From contig NZ_OY829290.1 of NCBI RefSeq assembly GCF_963691685.1, positions 310,001 through 374,000 on the forward strand: DNA of 64,000 bases. The letters run 5' to 3'. The DNA comes from Thalassovita sp. GTDB taxonomy: Bacteria; Pseudomonadota; Alphaproteobacteria; Rhodobacterales; Rhodobacteraceae. Below the pieces are notes generated by a model. The model had not been told where the DNA came from, made no database searches, and worked only from the letters and a program-made list of their open reading frames with translations. The position numbers were made by a program, and so were the translations under genes. Below, piece by piece: positions 9,871 through 18,250 of this stretch (within the stretch, counting starts at the first letter, position 1; each line of letters begins with the position of its first letter).

Positions 9871-9980
9871 GACGGGTTTCCGTCAGGAACCCGGTCGCAC
9901 CCGACAGGCGATTGGCCGCTCAGGCCAATCTGCCGAAAGGGCAAGCACCGCACCTACACAGCCTTCCAACCGGAAGAATT

Positions 9981-10009
9981 AGGGGTCGCCCTTTGGGAGG
10001 CCCCTTTTT
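9981..10009 (+). terminator. Terminator of groESL
   Basis: AGGGG...CCCCT closes an imperfect hairpin with an inner CCC-TTT-GGG stem and is followed by five T residues. It lies 110 bases after groEL. Confidence 0.75.
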
Positions 10010-10021
10010 CATGTGAGGGGA

Positions 10022-11056
10022 TTAAAGCCCCAGCAGCATCCGGTCCCAGCGCCAGTCAAATGTTGTGAAATCAGCGGCAATCTGGCCGGAAAACAGCACC
10101 CATCGGGCATGGCCGATCAACTGGTGCTGGCCAACAAACCCAATGCCCCCGGCGCTTTGCGGGACACGGCTGTCGATTACATTGTCGCGGTTGTCCCCAA
10201 GAACAAAATAGTGCCCGTCTGGGATGCGATAGGCGGGGGTGTTGTCACCGGATGCCGGCATAATATCCAGCACTGCCACTGCGGTGCCGTCGGGCAGGAT
10301 TTCCAGCCGTTGATCCTTGTGGCAGAGCGCGGTCTCTGCCTCCAGCGTTTTGCATCTGGGAAGGCGCCCGGAACCCGGGGCCGGCATGACCTCGGTAAAG
10401 GTGGGCAGTTCGATGTAGCTTGCCACCTGCCCGTTGAGCACCACCTGACCGTCGACCATGCGGATCTCCTCGCCCGGCAGACCAATGACGCGGGTGACAT
10501 AGGGCAGCTGGTTGCGCGGATGGCGGAAGACCACAATGTCGCCCCGTGCGGGCTGATCGCCATCAGAGACATGGGTGGCAATCACAAAATCGCCGGGGAT
10601 CAGCGCCGGTTTCATGCTGTCTGACGGGATGGTGTAGGGAGTCCAAAAAGCACGACTGAGGCCCATGACCACCAGCAGGCACAACATCGCCTGACCAATC
10701 CGGTGGCGACGCCGCTGTGGCCAATCCTGCGCTGTTTGCGCTTTGCCCCGGGCCAGCGCCAGCCAAAGGACCATGGCAAAATTGACCACTGGTATCACCC
10801 AAAGCAGAGCCCAGCCGCCGCTGCGCCCAATGTCGTGGAAACGGCGCACAACGACGGAGAAGAGCAGCAGATTGAGTACGGCAACCGTTGCTATGCCGAC
10901 CCAGACGGGCAGACCAAGGTTTGCCAGCGCAGGCGGCAGGCCAAAGGCAGCTAACGTCAGCAGCAGAATTGCCACCACAAAGGCCGCGCGCGGGGCAGTG
11001 CCGCCCCAATTGAAGGGTTTGAAGAGATGCTTAAACAACGAGAAAACCTTGATCAA
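10022..11056 (-). CDS. DUF805-signal peptidase I fusion protein
   Basis: 344 residues with two parts. Residues 10-110 form a DUF805-like membrane domain (RRFHDIGRSGGWALLWVIPVVN region, about three hydrophobic helices). Residues 125-335 form a family S26 signal peptidase I with an additional transmembrane helix (120-136), the serine motif PSDSMKPAL (S147), box RGDIVVFRHP and the C-terminal GDNRDN motif. In box D the sequence is YVTRVIGLPGEE: threonine 188 sits where classical enzymes have the general-base lysine. The protein may be inactive, use another base, or be a specialised paralogue. The start is TTG without a clear ribosome binding site, so the N-terminus is uncertain by a few residues. 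Confidence 0.85.
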   Translation of the reverse strand: MIKVFSLFKHLFKPFNWGGTAPRAAFVVAILLLTLAAFGLPPALANLGLPVWVGIATVAVLNLLLFSVVVRRFHDIGRSGGWALLWVIPVVNFAMVLWLALARGKAQTAQDWPQRRRHRIGQAMLCLLVVMGLSRAFWTPYTIPSDSMKPALIPGDFVIATHVSDGDQPARGDIVVFRHPRNQLPYVTRVIGLPGEEIRMVDGQVVLNGQVASYIELPTFTEVMPAPGSGRLPRCKTLEAETALCHKDQRLEILPDGTAVAVLDIMPASGDNTPAYRIPDGHYFVLGDNRDNVIDSRVPQSAGGIGFVGQHQLIGHARWVLFSGQIAADFTTFDWRWDRMLLGL

Positions 11057-11211
11057 AAAAGGGTTTGGGTTTGATAGCTACGCCGGACCTTGGGCCGAAA
11101 GCACCCGCTTTGGCAACTCTATGGCGCATGGTCCTCAAATCATGACAGTTTGGTGAATTGCCCTCACCCGATGTTCTGTTAATGTTCTGTCATTGTTTGA
11201 CGGAGAGACAG

Positions 11212-11820
11212 ATGAGCCGATTGATCGAAGGTCCTGATGGACGCCATCGCTGCGCTTGGGCCGGCACGGTGGAGGCGTTCCTACCCTACCATGACACCGA
11301 ATGGGGCTATCCGGTGGGCGATGACATCCGGCTGTTTGAGAAACTTTGTCTGGAAAGCTTTCAGTCAGGCCTCAGCTGGCGCACCATTTTGGACAAGCGC
11401 GAAAACTTCCGGGCGGCGTTTGATCGGTTTGATTTCAACAAGATGGCCGGTTACGGCCCGCAGGATGTGGAACGCCTGTTGGGAAATGCTGGCATCGTCC
11501 GTCATCGTGGCAAGATCGAAGCGGTGATCAACAATGCCGCCCGTGCGCAGGAGCTGGTGGACGAGGCCGGATCCATCGCCGCCTTTGTCTGGAGCTTTGA
11601 GCCTGCCCCCGAAGAGCTGGGGGAACCGCAGACACAATCCACCTCCCCTGCCTCGGTTGCTCTATCCAAAGCGTTGAAAAAACGCGGTTGGAAATTTGTC
11701 GGCCCAACCACGGTTTTTGCTTTCATGCAGGCGATGGGGCTGATCAATGACCATGCCGAAGGCTGTGCGATGCGCGAAAAAGCTGCCGAGGCGCGGCGCC
11801 AGTTTGTGAAACCCGTCTGA
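11212..11820 (+). CDS. tag: DNA-3-methyladenine glycosylase I
   Basis: 202 residues. It removes 3-methyladenine from alkylated DNA, starting base excision repair in the cytoplasm. Conserved Tag segments are present: RCAWAG near the N-terminus, YHDTEWGYPV, LFEKLCLESFQSGLSW, ILDKRENFRAAF and the C-terminal FVGPTTVFAFMQAMGLINDH with zinc-site cysteine/histidine residues. An upstream in-frame TTG exists, but GGAGAG at 11202-11207 fixes the ATG at 11212. The stop codon overlaps the next ATG by one base (TGATG), so the two genes are probably co-translated. Confidence 0.95.
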   Translation: MSRLIEGPDGRHRCAWAGTVEAFLPYHDTEWGYPVGDDIRLFEKLCLESFQSGLSWRTILDKRENFRAAFDRFDFNKMAGYGPQDVERLLGNAGIVRHRGKIEAVINNAARAQELVDEAGSIAAFVWSFEPAPEELGEPQTQSTSPASVALSKALKKRGWKFVGPTTVFAFMQAMGLINDHAEGCAMREKAAEARRQFVKPV

Positions 11821-12647
11821 TGCGGCTGTTCCTGCTTGTCGCCCTGACAATGGCAGCCTTTGCGGCCAATTCATTGCTGAACCGGGCAGGCATTGTGCAG
11901 GCGGGTGCGGATGCTCTGGGCTTTGCCGTTGTGCGGCTGCTTTCTGGGGCCGGGGTGCTTGGCCTGTTGGTGCTGCTGCGGCCGCGTACGGTGCTGTGGT
12001 TACAGCCGTCCCGTGCCTTTGGGGTGGCGAGCCTGCTGCTCTACCTTTTTGGGTTTTCACTGGCTTATCAGGCACTGGATGCCGGGGCCGGGGCGCTGGT
12101 GTTGTTTGGCATGGTGCAGGTCACGATGTTTCTTGGTGCACTGGCCCTGCGGGAGGTAATCCCGGTCACCCGTTGGCTGGGTTTAGGCGTTGCGATGATC
12201 GGGCTCTGTTGGCTGCTGTGGCCGGGGGAGGGCGCGCAGCTGTCCAGCGGTGCCGCTGGCATGATGGCCCTCGCGGGCGTCGGCTGGGGGATTTATTCGC
12301 TGATCGGCCGGGGCGCGCAGGATCCTCTGGGTGATACGGCGGCAAACTTCGTGCTGGCGGTGCCTTTTGGCATGGTGGTGCTGATCTGGGCGGACTGGCA
12401 CATGTCCACGCCCGCGTTTGTCTTGGCGATCACCTCGGGCGCGGTGACATCGGGGCTGGGCTATGCGCTATGGTATGCGCTACTGCCGCAACTGGGCGCA
12501 GGACGCGCGGCCGTGGCACAGCTGAGCGTGCCGGTGCTGGCCATTCTGGGCGGCGCACTATTGCTGGCGGAGTGGCCAGATTTCGAATTCCTGCTGGCCA
12601 CTGGCGTTGTGTTGCTGGGCGTGGCCCTGGCGGCCAAACGCGGCTAG
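11820..12647 (+). CDS. EamA/DMT-superfamily membrane transporter
   Basis: 275 residues, mostly hydrophobic, with about ten predicted transmembrane helices in two EamA-type halves. The second half contains SGLGYALWYALLPQLGA and a terminal GGALLLAEW segment typical of drug/metabolite exporters. The cargo cannot be told from sequence. Translationally coupled to tag through a one-base stop/start overlap; the pairing with a repair glycosylase does not by itself suggest a shared pathway. Confidence 0.85.
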   Translation: MRLFLLVALTMAAFAANSLLNRAGIVQAGADALGFAVVRLLSGAGVLGLLVLLRPRTVLWLQPSRAFGVASLLLYLFGFSLAYQALDAGAGALVLFGMVQVTMFLGALALREVIPVTRWLGLGVAMIGLCWLLWPGEGAQLSSGAAGMMALAGVGWGIYSLIGRGAQDPLGDTAANFVLAVPFGMVVLIWADWHMSTPAFVLAITSGAVTSGLGYALWYALLPQLGAGRAAVAQLSVPVLAILGGALLLAEWPDFEFLLATGVVLLGVALAAKRG

Positions 12648-12692
12648 CGGCCCGATTGGAGAGGCCCGGGAGGACCTGCCAATACGGGCCGC
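12647..12692. terminator. Possible bidirectional hairpin between convergent genes
   Basis: GCGGCCCG (12647-12654) and CGGGCCGC (12685-12692) are perfectly inverted with a 30-base loop. The hairpin begins at the stop of the EamA gene and ends 12 bases before the stop of the opposing lipoprotein gene. No T-run, so termination is uncertain. Confidence 0.35.
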
Positions 12693-12703
12693 CTTAATGT
12701 GGA

Positions 12704-13048
12704 TCAGAGGTTTGCCGGGTTAAACACCCGATCGCCGGCGGTAACGGTGCCGGCAGGGTTTGTGGTGGGGATAGACACGGTCCCGGCGATATTGTCGCGG
12801 GAGATACCGGTTGAGCTGGATGACGTGCCGGTCGATCCCGTCGTCCCGGTGCCGGACCCGGCAGATGTCAGCAGTTCCTGTTCCGAAATGACCCGTGGCT
12901 GCGCCCCGGTTGCCTGAGCATTCGGCGGCGTTGCCCCGACAATGGTCACCCCGTTTGAATGGCCCTGTGGTCGGCTATCAGCCCCTTCGGTCGTCATGCA
13001 GCCAGCCACTAGAAAAAGGGCCGGGACGGCGATCAATACAGCTTTCAT
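12704..13048 (-). CDS. Small lipoprotein of unknown function
   Basis: 114 residues. AGGAG at 13056-13060 points to the ATG at 13048 rather than an in-frame start five codons upstream. A short signal peptide ends in the lipobox LVAGC (cysteine about residue 17), so the protein should be lipid-anchored. The mature part is low-complexity, rich in serine, threonine and glycine (a run around GTGTTGSTGTSSSS), with a conserved-looking tail GDRVFNPANL. No family recognised. Confidence 0.7.
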   Translation of the reverse strand: MKAVLIAVPALFLVAGCMTTEGADSRPQGHSNGVTIVGATPPNAQATGAQPRVISEQELLTSAGSGTGTTGSTGTSSSSTGISRDNIAGTVSIPTTNPAGTVTAGDRVFNPANL

Positions 13049-13193
13049 TCGAATTCTCCTCACACTTAAATCATGTACTCAGGAACGGCAGAGCGCGCCT
13101 TGAGTGTAGCGCAAATAGGCAATGGGCTGCGGCGTTACAGCGCATATCACTGGTATGTGAGGAAAATTCGCCATCACGTGAGGTGTTGAAACA

Positions 13194-13223
13194 AAACGCC
13201 CCGCATAAGGATGCGGGGCGTTT
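13194..13223 (-). terminator. Terminator of etfBA
   Basis: CGCCCCGCAT and ATGCGGGGCG form a perfect 10-bp stem with an AAGG loop, flanked by A and T runs, so it could work in both directions. It lies about 50 bases beyond the etfA stop. Confidence 0.8.
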
Positions 13224-13275
13224 CGGGTTCTATTCCGTTCCGGCATCAGGCCAGAACGTTCGCAAGTCGTGCGAC

Positions 13276-14205
13276 TTAACCGAGTTTCTCGGTCAGTTCA
13301 GGCACAGCGTCGAAGAGGTCGGCGACCAGACCAAAGTCAGCAACCTGGAAGATCGGCGCTTCTTCGTCTTTGTTGATCGCAACGATGATCTTCGAGTCTT
13401 TCATACCTGCCAGGTGCTGGATCGCGCCCGAGATACCCACAGCGATGTAGAGATCTGGTGCAACCACCTTGCCGGTCTGACCCACCTGCCAGTCGTTCGG
13501 GGCATAGCCCGAGTCAACTGCGGCACGCGATGCGCCAACGGCGGCGCCCAGCTTGTCAGCCAGTTTCTCGATCAGGGCGAAGTCCTCTTCGGACCCCACA
13601 CCGCGACCACCGGAAACAACCACACCGGCCGAGGTCAGCTCGGGACGGTCGCTTTCGGCAACCTTGTCTTCAACCCATTCGGACAGGCCGGGGTTGCCTG
13701 CTGCAGCGATGGTTTCGACAGCGGCCGAACCACCTTCGCCAGCGGCGTCAAAGGTCGAAGTCCGCACGGTCAGAACCTTGGTCGCATCCGAGGATTTGAC
13801 GGTCTGGATCGCGTTGCCTGCGTAGATCGGGCGCTCAAACGTGTCCGCGTCCACAACGGCGGTGACGTCCGACAGGACCATCACGTCCAGCAGGGCAGCC
13901 ACGCGCGGCAGCAGGTTTTTCGCAGCCGCGGTCGAGGGCGCAACGATGTGGCTATAATCGCCAGCCAGCGACACAACCAGATCACCAATCGGCTCGGCCA
14001 GACCATTGCCATAGGCCGCGTCATCCGCGCAGAGCACTTTGGACACACCATCCAGCTTGGCGGCGGCTTCGGCGGCGCCGTTGCAGCCCGCGCTGGCGCA
14101 CAGAACGGTCACATCACCCAGGGCCTTGGCGGCGGTCAGGGCTTTGGCGGTGGCATCAACGGCCAGTGCGCCGTTTGCAACTTCAGCAATCAGAAGAACA
14201 GCCAT
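13276..14205 (-). CDS. etfA: Electron transfer flavoprotein subunit alpha
   Basis: 309 residues, full length. With EtfB it carries electrons from acyl-CoA and other dehydrogenases to ETF-ubiquinone oxidoreductase. The C-terminal FAD-binding region has VVSGGRGVGSEEDF, SRAAVDSGYAPNDWQVGQTGK and the end motif GISGAIQHLAGMKDSKIIVAINKDEEAPIFQVADFG (split here for clarity, all contiguous in the protein). The start overlaps the etfB stop by one base (TAATG), giving tight coupling and equal synthesis. The acyl-CoA dehydrogenase at 44421 is a likely electron donor in this organism. Confidence 0.97.
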   Translation of the reverse strand: MAVLLIAEVANGALAVDATAKALTAAKALGDVTVLCASAGCNGAAEAAAKLDGVSKVLCADDAAYGNGLAEPIGDLVVSLAGDYSHIVAPSTAAAKNLLPRVAALLDVMVLSDVTAVVDADTFERPIYAGNAIQTVKSSDATKVLTVRTSTFDAAGEGGSAAVETIAAAGNPGLSEWVEDKVAESDRPELTSAGVVVSGGRGVGSEEDFALIEKLADKLGAAVGASRAAVDSGYAPNDWQVGQTGKVVAPDLYIAVGISGAIQHLAGMKDSKIIVAINKDEEAPIFQVADFGLVADLFDAVPELTEKLG

Positions 14206-14963
14206 TATACAGCCCCCGCTTCTTTCAGTTTCGCAACCAGCTCATCAACCGAGCCAACCATGATGCCTGCGGCACGTTCTGCCGGCTCACCGGTTTTCAC
14301 GACCTCAAGACGCGGGGTGGTGTCGACGCCATAGTCGGCGGCGGTTTTCTCATCCAGCGGCTTTTTCTTGGCTTTCATGATGTTCGGCAGCGAGGCGTAG
14401 CGCGGCTCGTTCAGGCGCAGGTCGGCGGTGATGATCGCCGGCAGGTTCACCTTGATGGTCTGCAGACCGCCGTCCACTTCGCGGGTCACGGTGGCAGCAT
14501 CGCCATCCACGTCCACTTCGGACGCAAAGGTCGCCTGACCCCAGCCCAACAGCGCTGCCAGCATCTGGCCGGTCGCGTTCATGTCGTTGTCGATCGCCTG
14601 TTTACCGGCGATGACCAGCTGAGGCTGCTCTTCGTCGACAACGGCTTTCAGGATCTTGGCAACGGCCAGCGGTTCGATGTCCTGATGTACATCGTCAGCG
14701 GCGTTTACCAGGATGGCGCGGTCGGCGCCCATGGCCAGTGCAGTGCGCAGGGTTTCCTGGCTTTGCTTCACACCGATCGAGACCACAACGACCTCATCGG
14801 CTTTACCTGCTTCTTTCAGGCGAATGGCCTCTTCGACGGCAATCTCGTCGAATGGGTTCATTGACATCTTGACGTTGGCGAGATCGACACCGCTGCCGTC
14901 CGCTTTCACGCGAACTTTCACGTTATAGTCGATCACACGTTTGACAGGTACGAGTACCTTCAT
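14205..14963 (-). CDS. etfB: Electron transfer flavoprotein subunit beta
   Basis: 252 residues, beginning MKVLVPVKRVIDYN. The frame runs 14 codons further upstream, but GGGAG lies at the right distance before the ATG at 14963, and this is the usual family start. The protein has the AMP-binding beta-subunit fold: SMNPFDEIAVEEAIRL early, GKQAIDNDMNATGQMLA in the middle and a C-terminal recognition-loop region with NLPAIITADLRLNEPRYASL. First gene of the etfBA pair. Confidence 0.97.
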   Translation of the reverse strand: MKVLVPVKRVIDYNVKVRVKADGSGVDLANVKMSMNPFDEIAVEEAIRLKEAGKADEVVVVSIGVKQSQETLRTALAMGADRAILVNAADDVHQDIEPLAVAKILKAVVDEEQPQLVIAGKQAIDNDMNATGQMLAALLGWGQATFASEVDVDGDAATVTREVDGGLQTIKVNLPAIITADLRLNEPRYASLPNIMKAKKKPLDEKTAADYGVDTTPRLEVVKTGEPAERAAGIMVGSVDELVAKLKEAGAV

Positions 14964-15332
14964 TTCGTGGTCTCCCTTCAGTGCTTGGCGCCACAATTGC
15001 TGCAACGCCGAAAAAGCTATGTGCCTTTGTTATATTCTTGCGTGGACGCAAAACAGGGCAAAATCGTCACGTTAGCGCCAAAGGACGCCGCGTTCCGCAT
15101 TTTTTCCGACAGAAAAGTTGCTGAAATTTTGCAGCTTCCCTTGGGGAAGGGGGAAACTGAATGCTGCGTGCGAATATCGGTACGAATCCATGCCCTAAGG
15201 GCAGTTTGACGGCCGCTCTGCCGCCCTGCGGAGAATCACTTGGATCCCCGCAGTCAAAGTTTCAGTGGTTTGACCTTGATCAGGGCATGAGGCCGCTACT
15301 TATGTCATCCAGAGGTGAAAGGAGTGACTGCA
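14964..15332. other. Intergenic region between divergent etfB and the SpoIIAA-like gene
   Basis: No gene recognised. It should contain both promoters. Two dyads are visible: CTTCCC-TTG-GGGAAG at 15135-15149 and the near-perfect palindrome TGCCCTAAGGGCA at 15191-15203. Either could be an operator or an RNA hairpin. Confidence 0.4.
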
Positions 15333-15701
15333 ATGCTGACAGTAACAAAACCTGCCCCCAACCGAGTTGATCTGACCCTGGATGGTAAGATTGAGACCGA
15401 GGAGATGCGCAAAGGATTGGAAGATCTGATTGCCTTTTCCGAGGATATCACCGGCGGTGTGATGCTCTATCGGATCCCGGATTTCTCGATGCCCAGCTTT
15501 GGCGCGATCGGGGTCGAAATCGCCCGCCTGCCCGCGATGTTCGGTCTGCTGAACAAGTTTGACCGCTGTGCTGTGCTGACAGATGCCGGCTGGCTGAAGT
15601 CAGCGGCCGAATTCAAAGGCCACCTGTTTGGCAGCATCGACATCAAAGCCTTTGACCTGAATGAGGCAGAGGCGGCCGAGGCCTGGCTGGCGGAAGTTTA
15701 A
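15333..15701 (+). CDS. SpoIIAA-like (STAS-fold) protein
   Basis: 122 residues resembling the SpoIIAA-like family of small STAS-fold proteins. It opens with a short beta-rich MLTVTKPAPNRVDLTLDGKI and contains GGVMLYRIPDF and KFDRCAVLTDAGWLKSAAEF. The AAAGGAG at 15318-15324 favours the ATG at 15333 over an upstream in-frame GTG at 15315. Function is unknown; such proteins are proposed to bind hydrophobic ligands or partner proteins. The 3' end overlaps the end of the convergent Abi_C gene by four bases. Confidence 0.7.
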   Translation: MLTVTKPAPNRVDLTLDGKIETEEMRKGLEDLIAFSEDITGGVMLYRIPDFSMPSFGAIGVEIARLPAMFGLLNKFDRCAVLTDAGWLKSAAEFKGHLFGSIDIKAFDLNEAEAAEAWLAEV

Positions 15702-16465
15702 CTCGGCTTCTCTAGGTGTGTTTCCACCAAAAATGTCGCGATCGCTCCGGCCGTGTTAACCGCCAATTTGGCATGCCGCGGGGTGGGTCGAACCGGATTT
15801 CGGCCTCCCCTTCCATGGGAATCGGACCACTTATTCCGCAGCGTGCCAATGCCATTTACCAACGTTATCGCGCCACCCAAAATGGATTTTATCGCTTCCT
15901 CAGAGTGTTGTGCTGGCGTCAAATTGAGGCAATCTGCAGTCTTTCGGTACAGTTTTGGCAAGTCATCCTTCTCGGAATAGCCAACGTATCGTTCGTCAAG
16001 AATACGCTTTGTGACGCTTTCCAGAAGGGTGCGGGCAACAGTAATGGCTCCTTCGGGATCTTCGATACGACGGTCTAGCGCTTTCACCCAAATTTGGTGC
16101 ACGCCATCGGCATCGAAGGAACGCAAGGCACCTGAGTTGTGAGTATCGCTTGGAGAGGTGCGAGAACCCTCAAGATACTCCACTAGCTGAGTAAATTCTG
16201 AGGCAATTATCTGCCTGCGATCCGCGTAGTTGTCCGCTTGTTTCTTTATCCACGGCCAAAATGTATCCAGAGTGCAGCATGTCCGGATAAATGCGGGTAG
16301 CAACTTCTGGGTCGTTGGGTCTTCGAGCATGGAACTGCGCAGCCGCCGATACAGTATCTCATCGTTCGGAGCCCCGCTGCCTGTTGCGCGCGCAGTCACA
16401 ATGCTCTCGAGCATTTGAGCCTGCTCTAAATGTGTTTGGGGAAGCTCTTCGTTAGAGTGCCACAT
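15698..16465 (-). CDS. Abortive-infection Abi_C-domain protein
   Basis: 255 residues. The C-terminal half (about 125-250) matches my knowledge of the Abi_C (abortive infection C-terminal) domain: DPEGAITVARTLLESVTKRI, then LPKLYRKTADCLNLTPAQHS, SILGGAITLVNGIGTLRNKW, a SDSHGRG motif and the final RHAKLAVNTAGAIATFLVET. Such proteins are found among defence genes and are thought to limit phage growth, although mechanisms are poorly known. The N-terminal half is helical and unrecognised. It is noticeably lower in GC than the etf and cob genes around it, and sits between etfBA and cobO, so it was probably acquired. Confidence 0.75.
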   Translation of the reverse strand: MWHSNEELPQTHLEQAQMLESIVTARATGSGAPNDEILYRRLRSSMLEDPTTQKLLPAFIRTCCTLDTFWPWIKKQADNYADRRQIIASEFTQLVEYLEGSRTSPSDTHNSGALRSFDADGVHQIWVKALDRRIEDPEGAITVARTLLESVTKRILDERYVGYSEKDDLPKLYRKTADCLNLTPAQHSEEAIKSILGGAITLVNGIGTLRNKWSDSHGRGGRNPVRPTPRHAKLAVNTAGAIATFLVETHLEKPS

Positions 16466-16487
16466 TAAACCGTTGCCCTAGCACCAT

Positions 16488-17060
16488 TTACCGGTTCGCG
16501 CCCGGCACCCAGAGCACATCATCGGCGCCGTTGTCATTGGCGACACGGGCGCCGACAAAGAACCAGTCGCTCAGACGGTTGAGGTATTTGATCGCTGCCG
16601 GGTTCACCAGCTCATCCGCGGCCAGTTCCACTGCCAGACGTTCTGCGCGGCGTGCCACGGTGCGGCAGACATGCAGATGGGCCGATAGGGCCGTGCCACC
16701 GGGCAGGATGAAACTGCGCAGCGGGCTCAGGTCCTTGTTCATCGCATCAATCTCGGCTTCCAGCCGTTCGACCTGTGCGTCGGAGACACGCAGCGGCGGG
16801 TATTCGGCGTCGGCGTCTTTATCCATATCGGGGCGACACATGTCAGCGCCCAGATCGAACAGATCGTTCTGCATTCGACCCAGCGCTGCGTCCATCTCAC
16901 CCTCGGCCTGCAGCCGTGCCACGCCCAGCGTCGCGTTCAACTCATCCACGGTGCCATAGGCGTTCACACGTGCCGAATGTTTCGCCACCCGGGTGCCGTT
17001 GCCAAGGGCGGTGTCACCCTTGTCGCCGGTGCGGGTGTAGATCTTGTTCAGGACCACCAT
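16488..17060 (-). CDS. PduO-type cob(I)alamin adenosyltransferase
   Basis: 190 residues. It transfers the adenosyl group of ATP to cob(I)alamin to make coenzyme B12. PduO-type motifs are visible: the N-terminal IYTRTGDKGDTALGNG ATP loop, AYGTVDELNATLG, CRTVARRAERL and the C-terminal LNRLSDWFFVGAR. The start at 17060 is the conserved family start; an extension of eleven codons is open but lacks support. It follows the twin-transmembrane gene with a one-base gap, forming an operon. In related genomes I recall this pair next to etfBA; here two other genes intervene. Confidence 0.92.
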   Translation of the reverse strand: MVVLNKIYTRTGDKGDTALGNGTRVAKHSARVNAYGTVDELNATLGVARLQAEGEMDAALGRMQNDLFDLGADMCRPDMDKDADAEYPPLRVSDAQVERLEAEIDAMNKDLSPLRSFILPGGTALSAHLHVCRTVARRAERLAVELAADELVNPAAIKYLNRLSDWFFVGARVANDNGADDVLWVPGANR

Positions 17061-17061
17061 A

Positions 17062-17265
17062 TCAAAAGCCCCCGCGCAGCCAGACAAACCCAAGGATCAG
17101 CACAACGGCGATGAACTGGGCCGCGATGCGCCAGCGCATCAGCTTGTTGGCGTATTTCTTGTTAAACTCGCCCCCTTTGGCAAAGCCGCCGATCCCAAAC
17201 ATCAGGATCACAAGCACGCCCAGACAGGCAAAGGCCACAACGTAAAACAGCGGATCGTCAGCCAT
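17062..17265 (-). CDS. Twin-transmembrane protein (HIG1-like)
   Basis: 67 residues with two transmembrane helices (about 6-25 and 46-64) and a short loop FNKKYANKLMRWRIAAQ, resembling HIG1/hypoxia-induced small membrane proteins common beside cobalamin adenosyltransferase in this family of bacteria. The ATG at 17265 is preferred over a TTG three codons upstream. Its stop lies one base before the adenosyltransferase start, so the genes are co-transcribed. A direct role in B12 metabolism is not established. Confidence 0.75.
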   Translation of the reverse strand: MADDPLFYVVAFACLGVLVILMFGIGGFAKGGEFNKKYANKLMRWRIAAQFIAVVLILGFVWLRGGF

Positions 17266-17363
17266 TATCCCCAATTCCCTTTTTTCGGTTTTCCCTGATG
17301 TAGAGGTGCGGGCGCATCGTGCAAGCCCCTAATTCGTCGCGGATCGTTGCACGGAGGGGCAGG

Positions 17364-18197
17364 TCAGCCCTTGGCCAGCAGCCAATCCAGTGCCCGGGTC
17401 GGCAGGAGGCGGCGCAATGTGCCCATGATATAGGTCGGTGTGGTGACATAATAGCGGGGCCGCGGATTGGCACTGTTCAATGCGCGCAGCAGCTTGGCGG
17501 TTACAGCAGAGGGCGGCAGCTCAAAGGTGTCTTTCTTGTCGCTGTCTTTATACAGCCGCTTGTTCAGCGTCGCCCGGTATTGATCCGCCCGCGGTGAGTT
17601 TTCCCAATCAATCCACTTTTCAAAATGCGGAATGGCGTTTTTGCGAATGTTGGAGGTGACAGGGCCGGGTTCGATCAAAACTACCTTGATGCCGGTGTCG
17701 CGCATTTCGATGCGCAGCGTATCGGTCAGCGCCTCAAGCGCAAATTTGCTGCTGTTATAGGCCGACCGCCAGGGCGCAACCACCAACCCCAGCACCGAAG
17801 AGCAGTTGACGATATGGCCATGCCCCTGCGCCCGCATCACCGGGATCACCTGCCGGGTCAGATCGTGCCAGCCAAAAACATTGGCCTCAAAAATCTCTCG
17901 CAGGGCGCCGCGGGGCAGATCCTCATTGGCGCCGGGGCAGGCATAGGCCCCATTGTTGAACAGCGCATCCAGCGTGCCACCAGTCTGATCCAGCACATGT
18001 TGTAGGGCGGCAGTAATTGAGGCCTCATCGCTGTAATCCAGCTGCACGGTTTCCAGACCTTCCGCCGCAAGCCGGTCGCAGTCTTTCTGTTGACGGCAGG
18101 CGGCAAAGACACGCCAGCCTTCGGCCTTTAGCCCATGCGCGGCGTCATAGCCGATGCCCGAAGAGCAGCCGGTGATCAAAATGGATTTTTGTGCCAT
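17364..18197 (-). CDS. Short-chain dehydrogenase/reductase
   Basis: 277 residues of the classical SDR family. The nucleotide-binding glycine motif TGCSSGIG is at 9-16, NNGA at 81-84, the catalytic serine near 134 (NCSSVLG) and the Y147-x-x-x-K151 pair (YNSSKFALE). SDRs of this type reduce or oxidise hydroxyl/keto substrates with NAD(P)H; the C-terminal part (SNIRKNAIPHFEKW, TPTYIMGTLRR) resembles proteins annotated as retinol- or oxidoreductase-like. The true substrate is unknown. The start at 18197 (MAQKSILITG) is the normal family start; a longer frame is open upstream. Confidence 0.9.
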   Translation of the reverse strand: MAQKSILITGCSSGIGYDAAHGLKAEGWRVFAACRQQKDCDRLAAEGLETVQLDYSDEASITAALQHVLDQTGGTLDALFNNGAYACPGANEDLPRGALREIFEANVFGWHDLTRQVIPVMRAQGHGHIVNCSSVLGLVVAPWRSAYNSSKFALEALTDTLRIEMRDTGIKVVLIEPGPVTSNIRKNAIPHFEKWIDWENSPRADQYRATLNKRLYKDSDKKDTFELPPSAVTAKLLRALNSANPRPRYYVTTPTYIMGTLRRLLPTRALDWLLAKG

Positions 18198-18250
18198 GGC
18201 CGTGATGCGCCTCTTCCCTGTTTGCACTGCTGGCAAAAGGGCTAGGGCAT

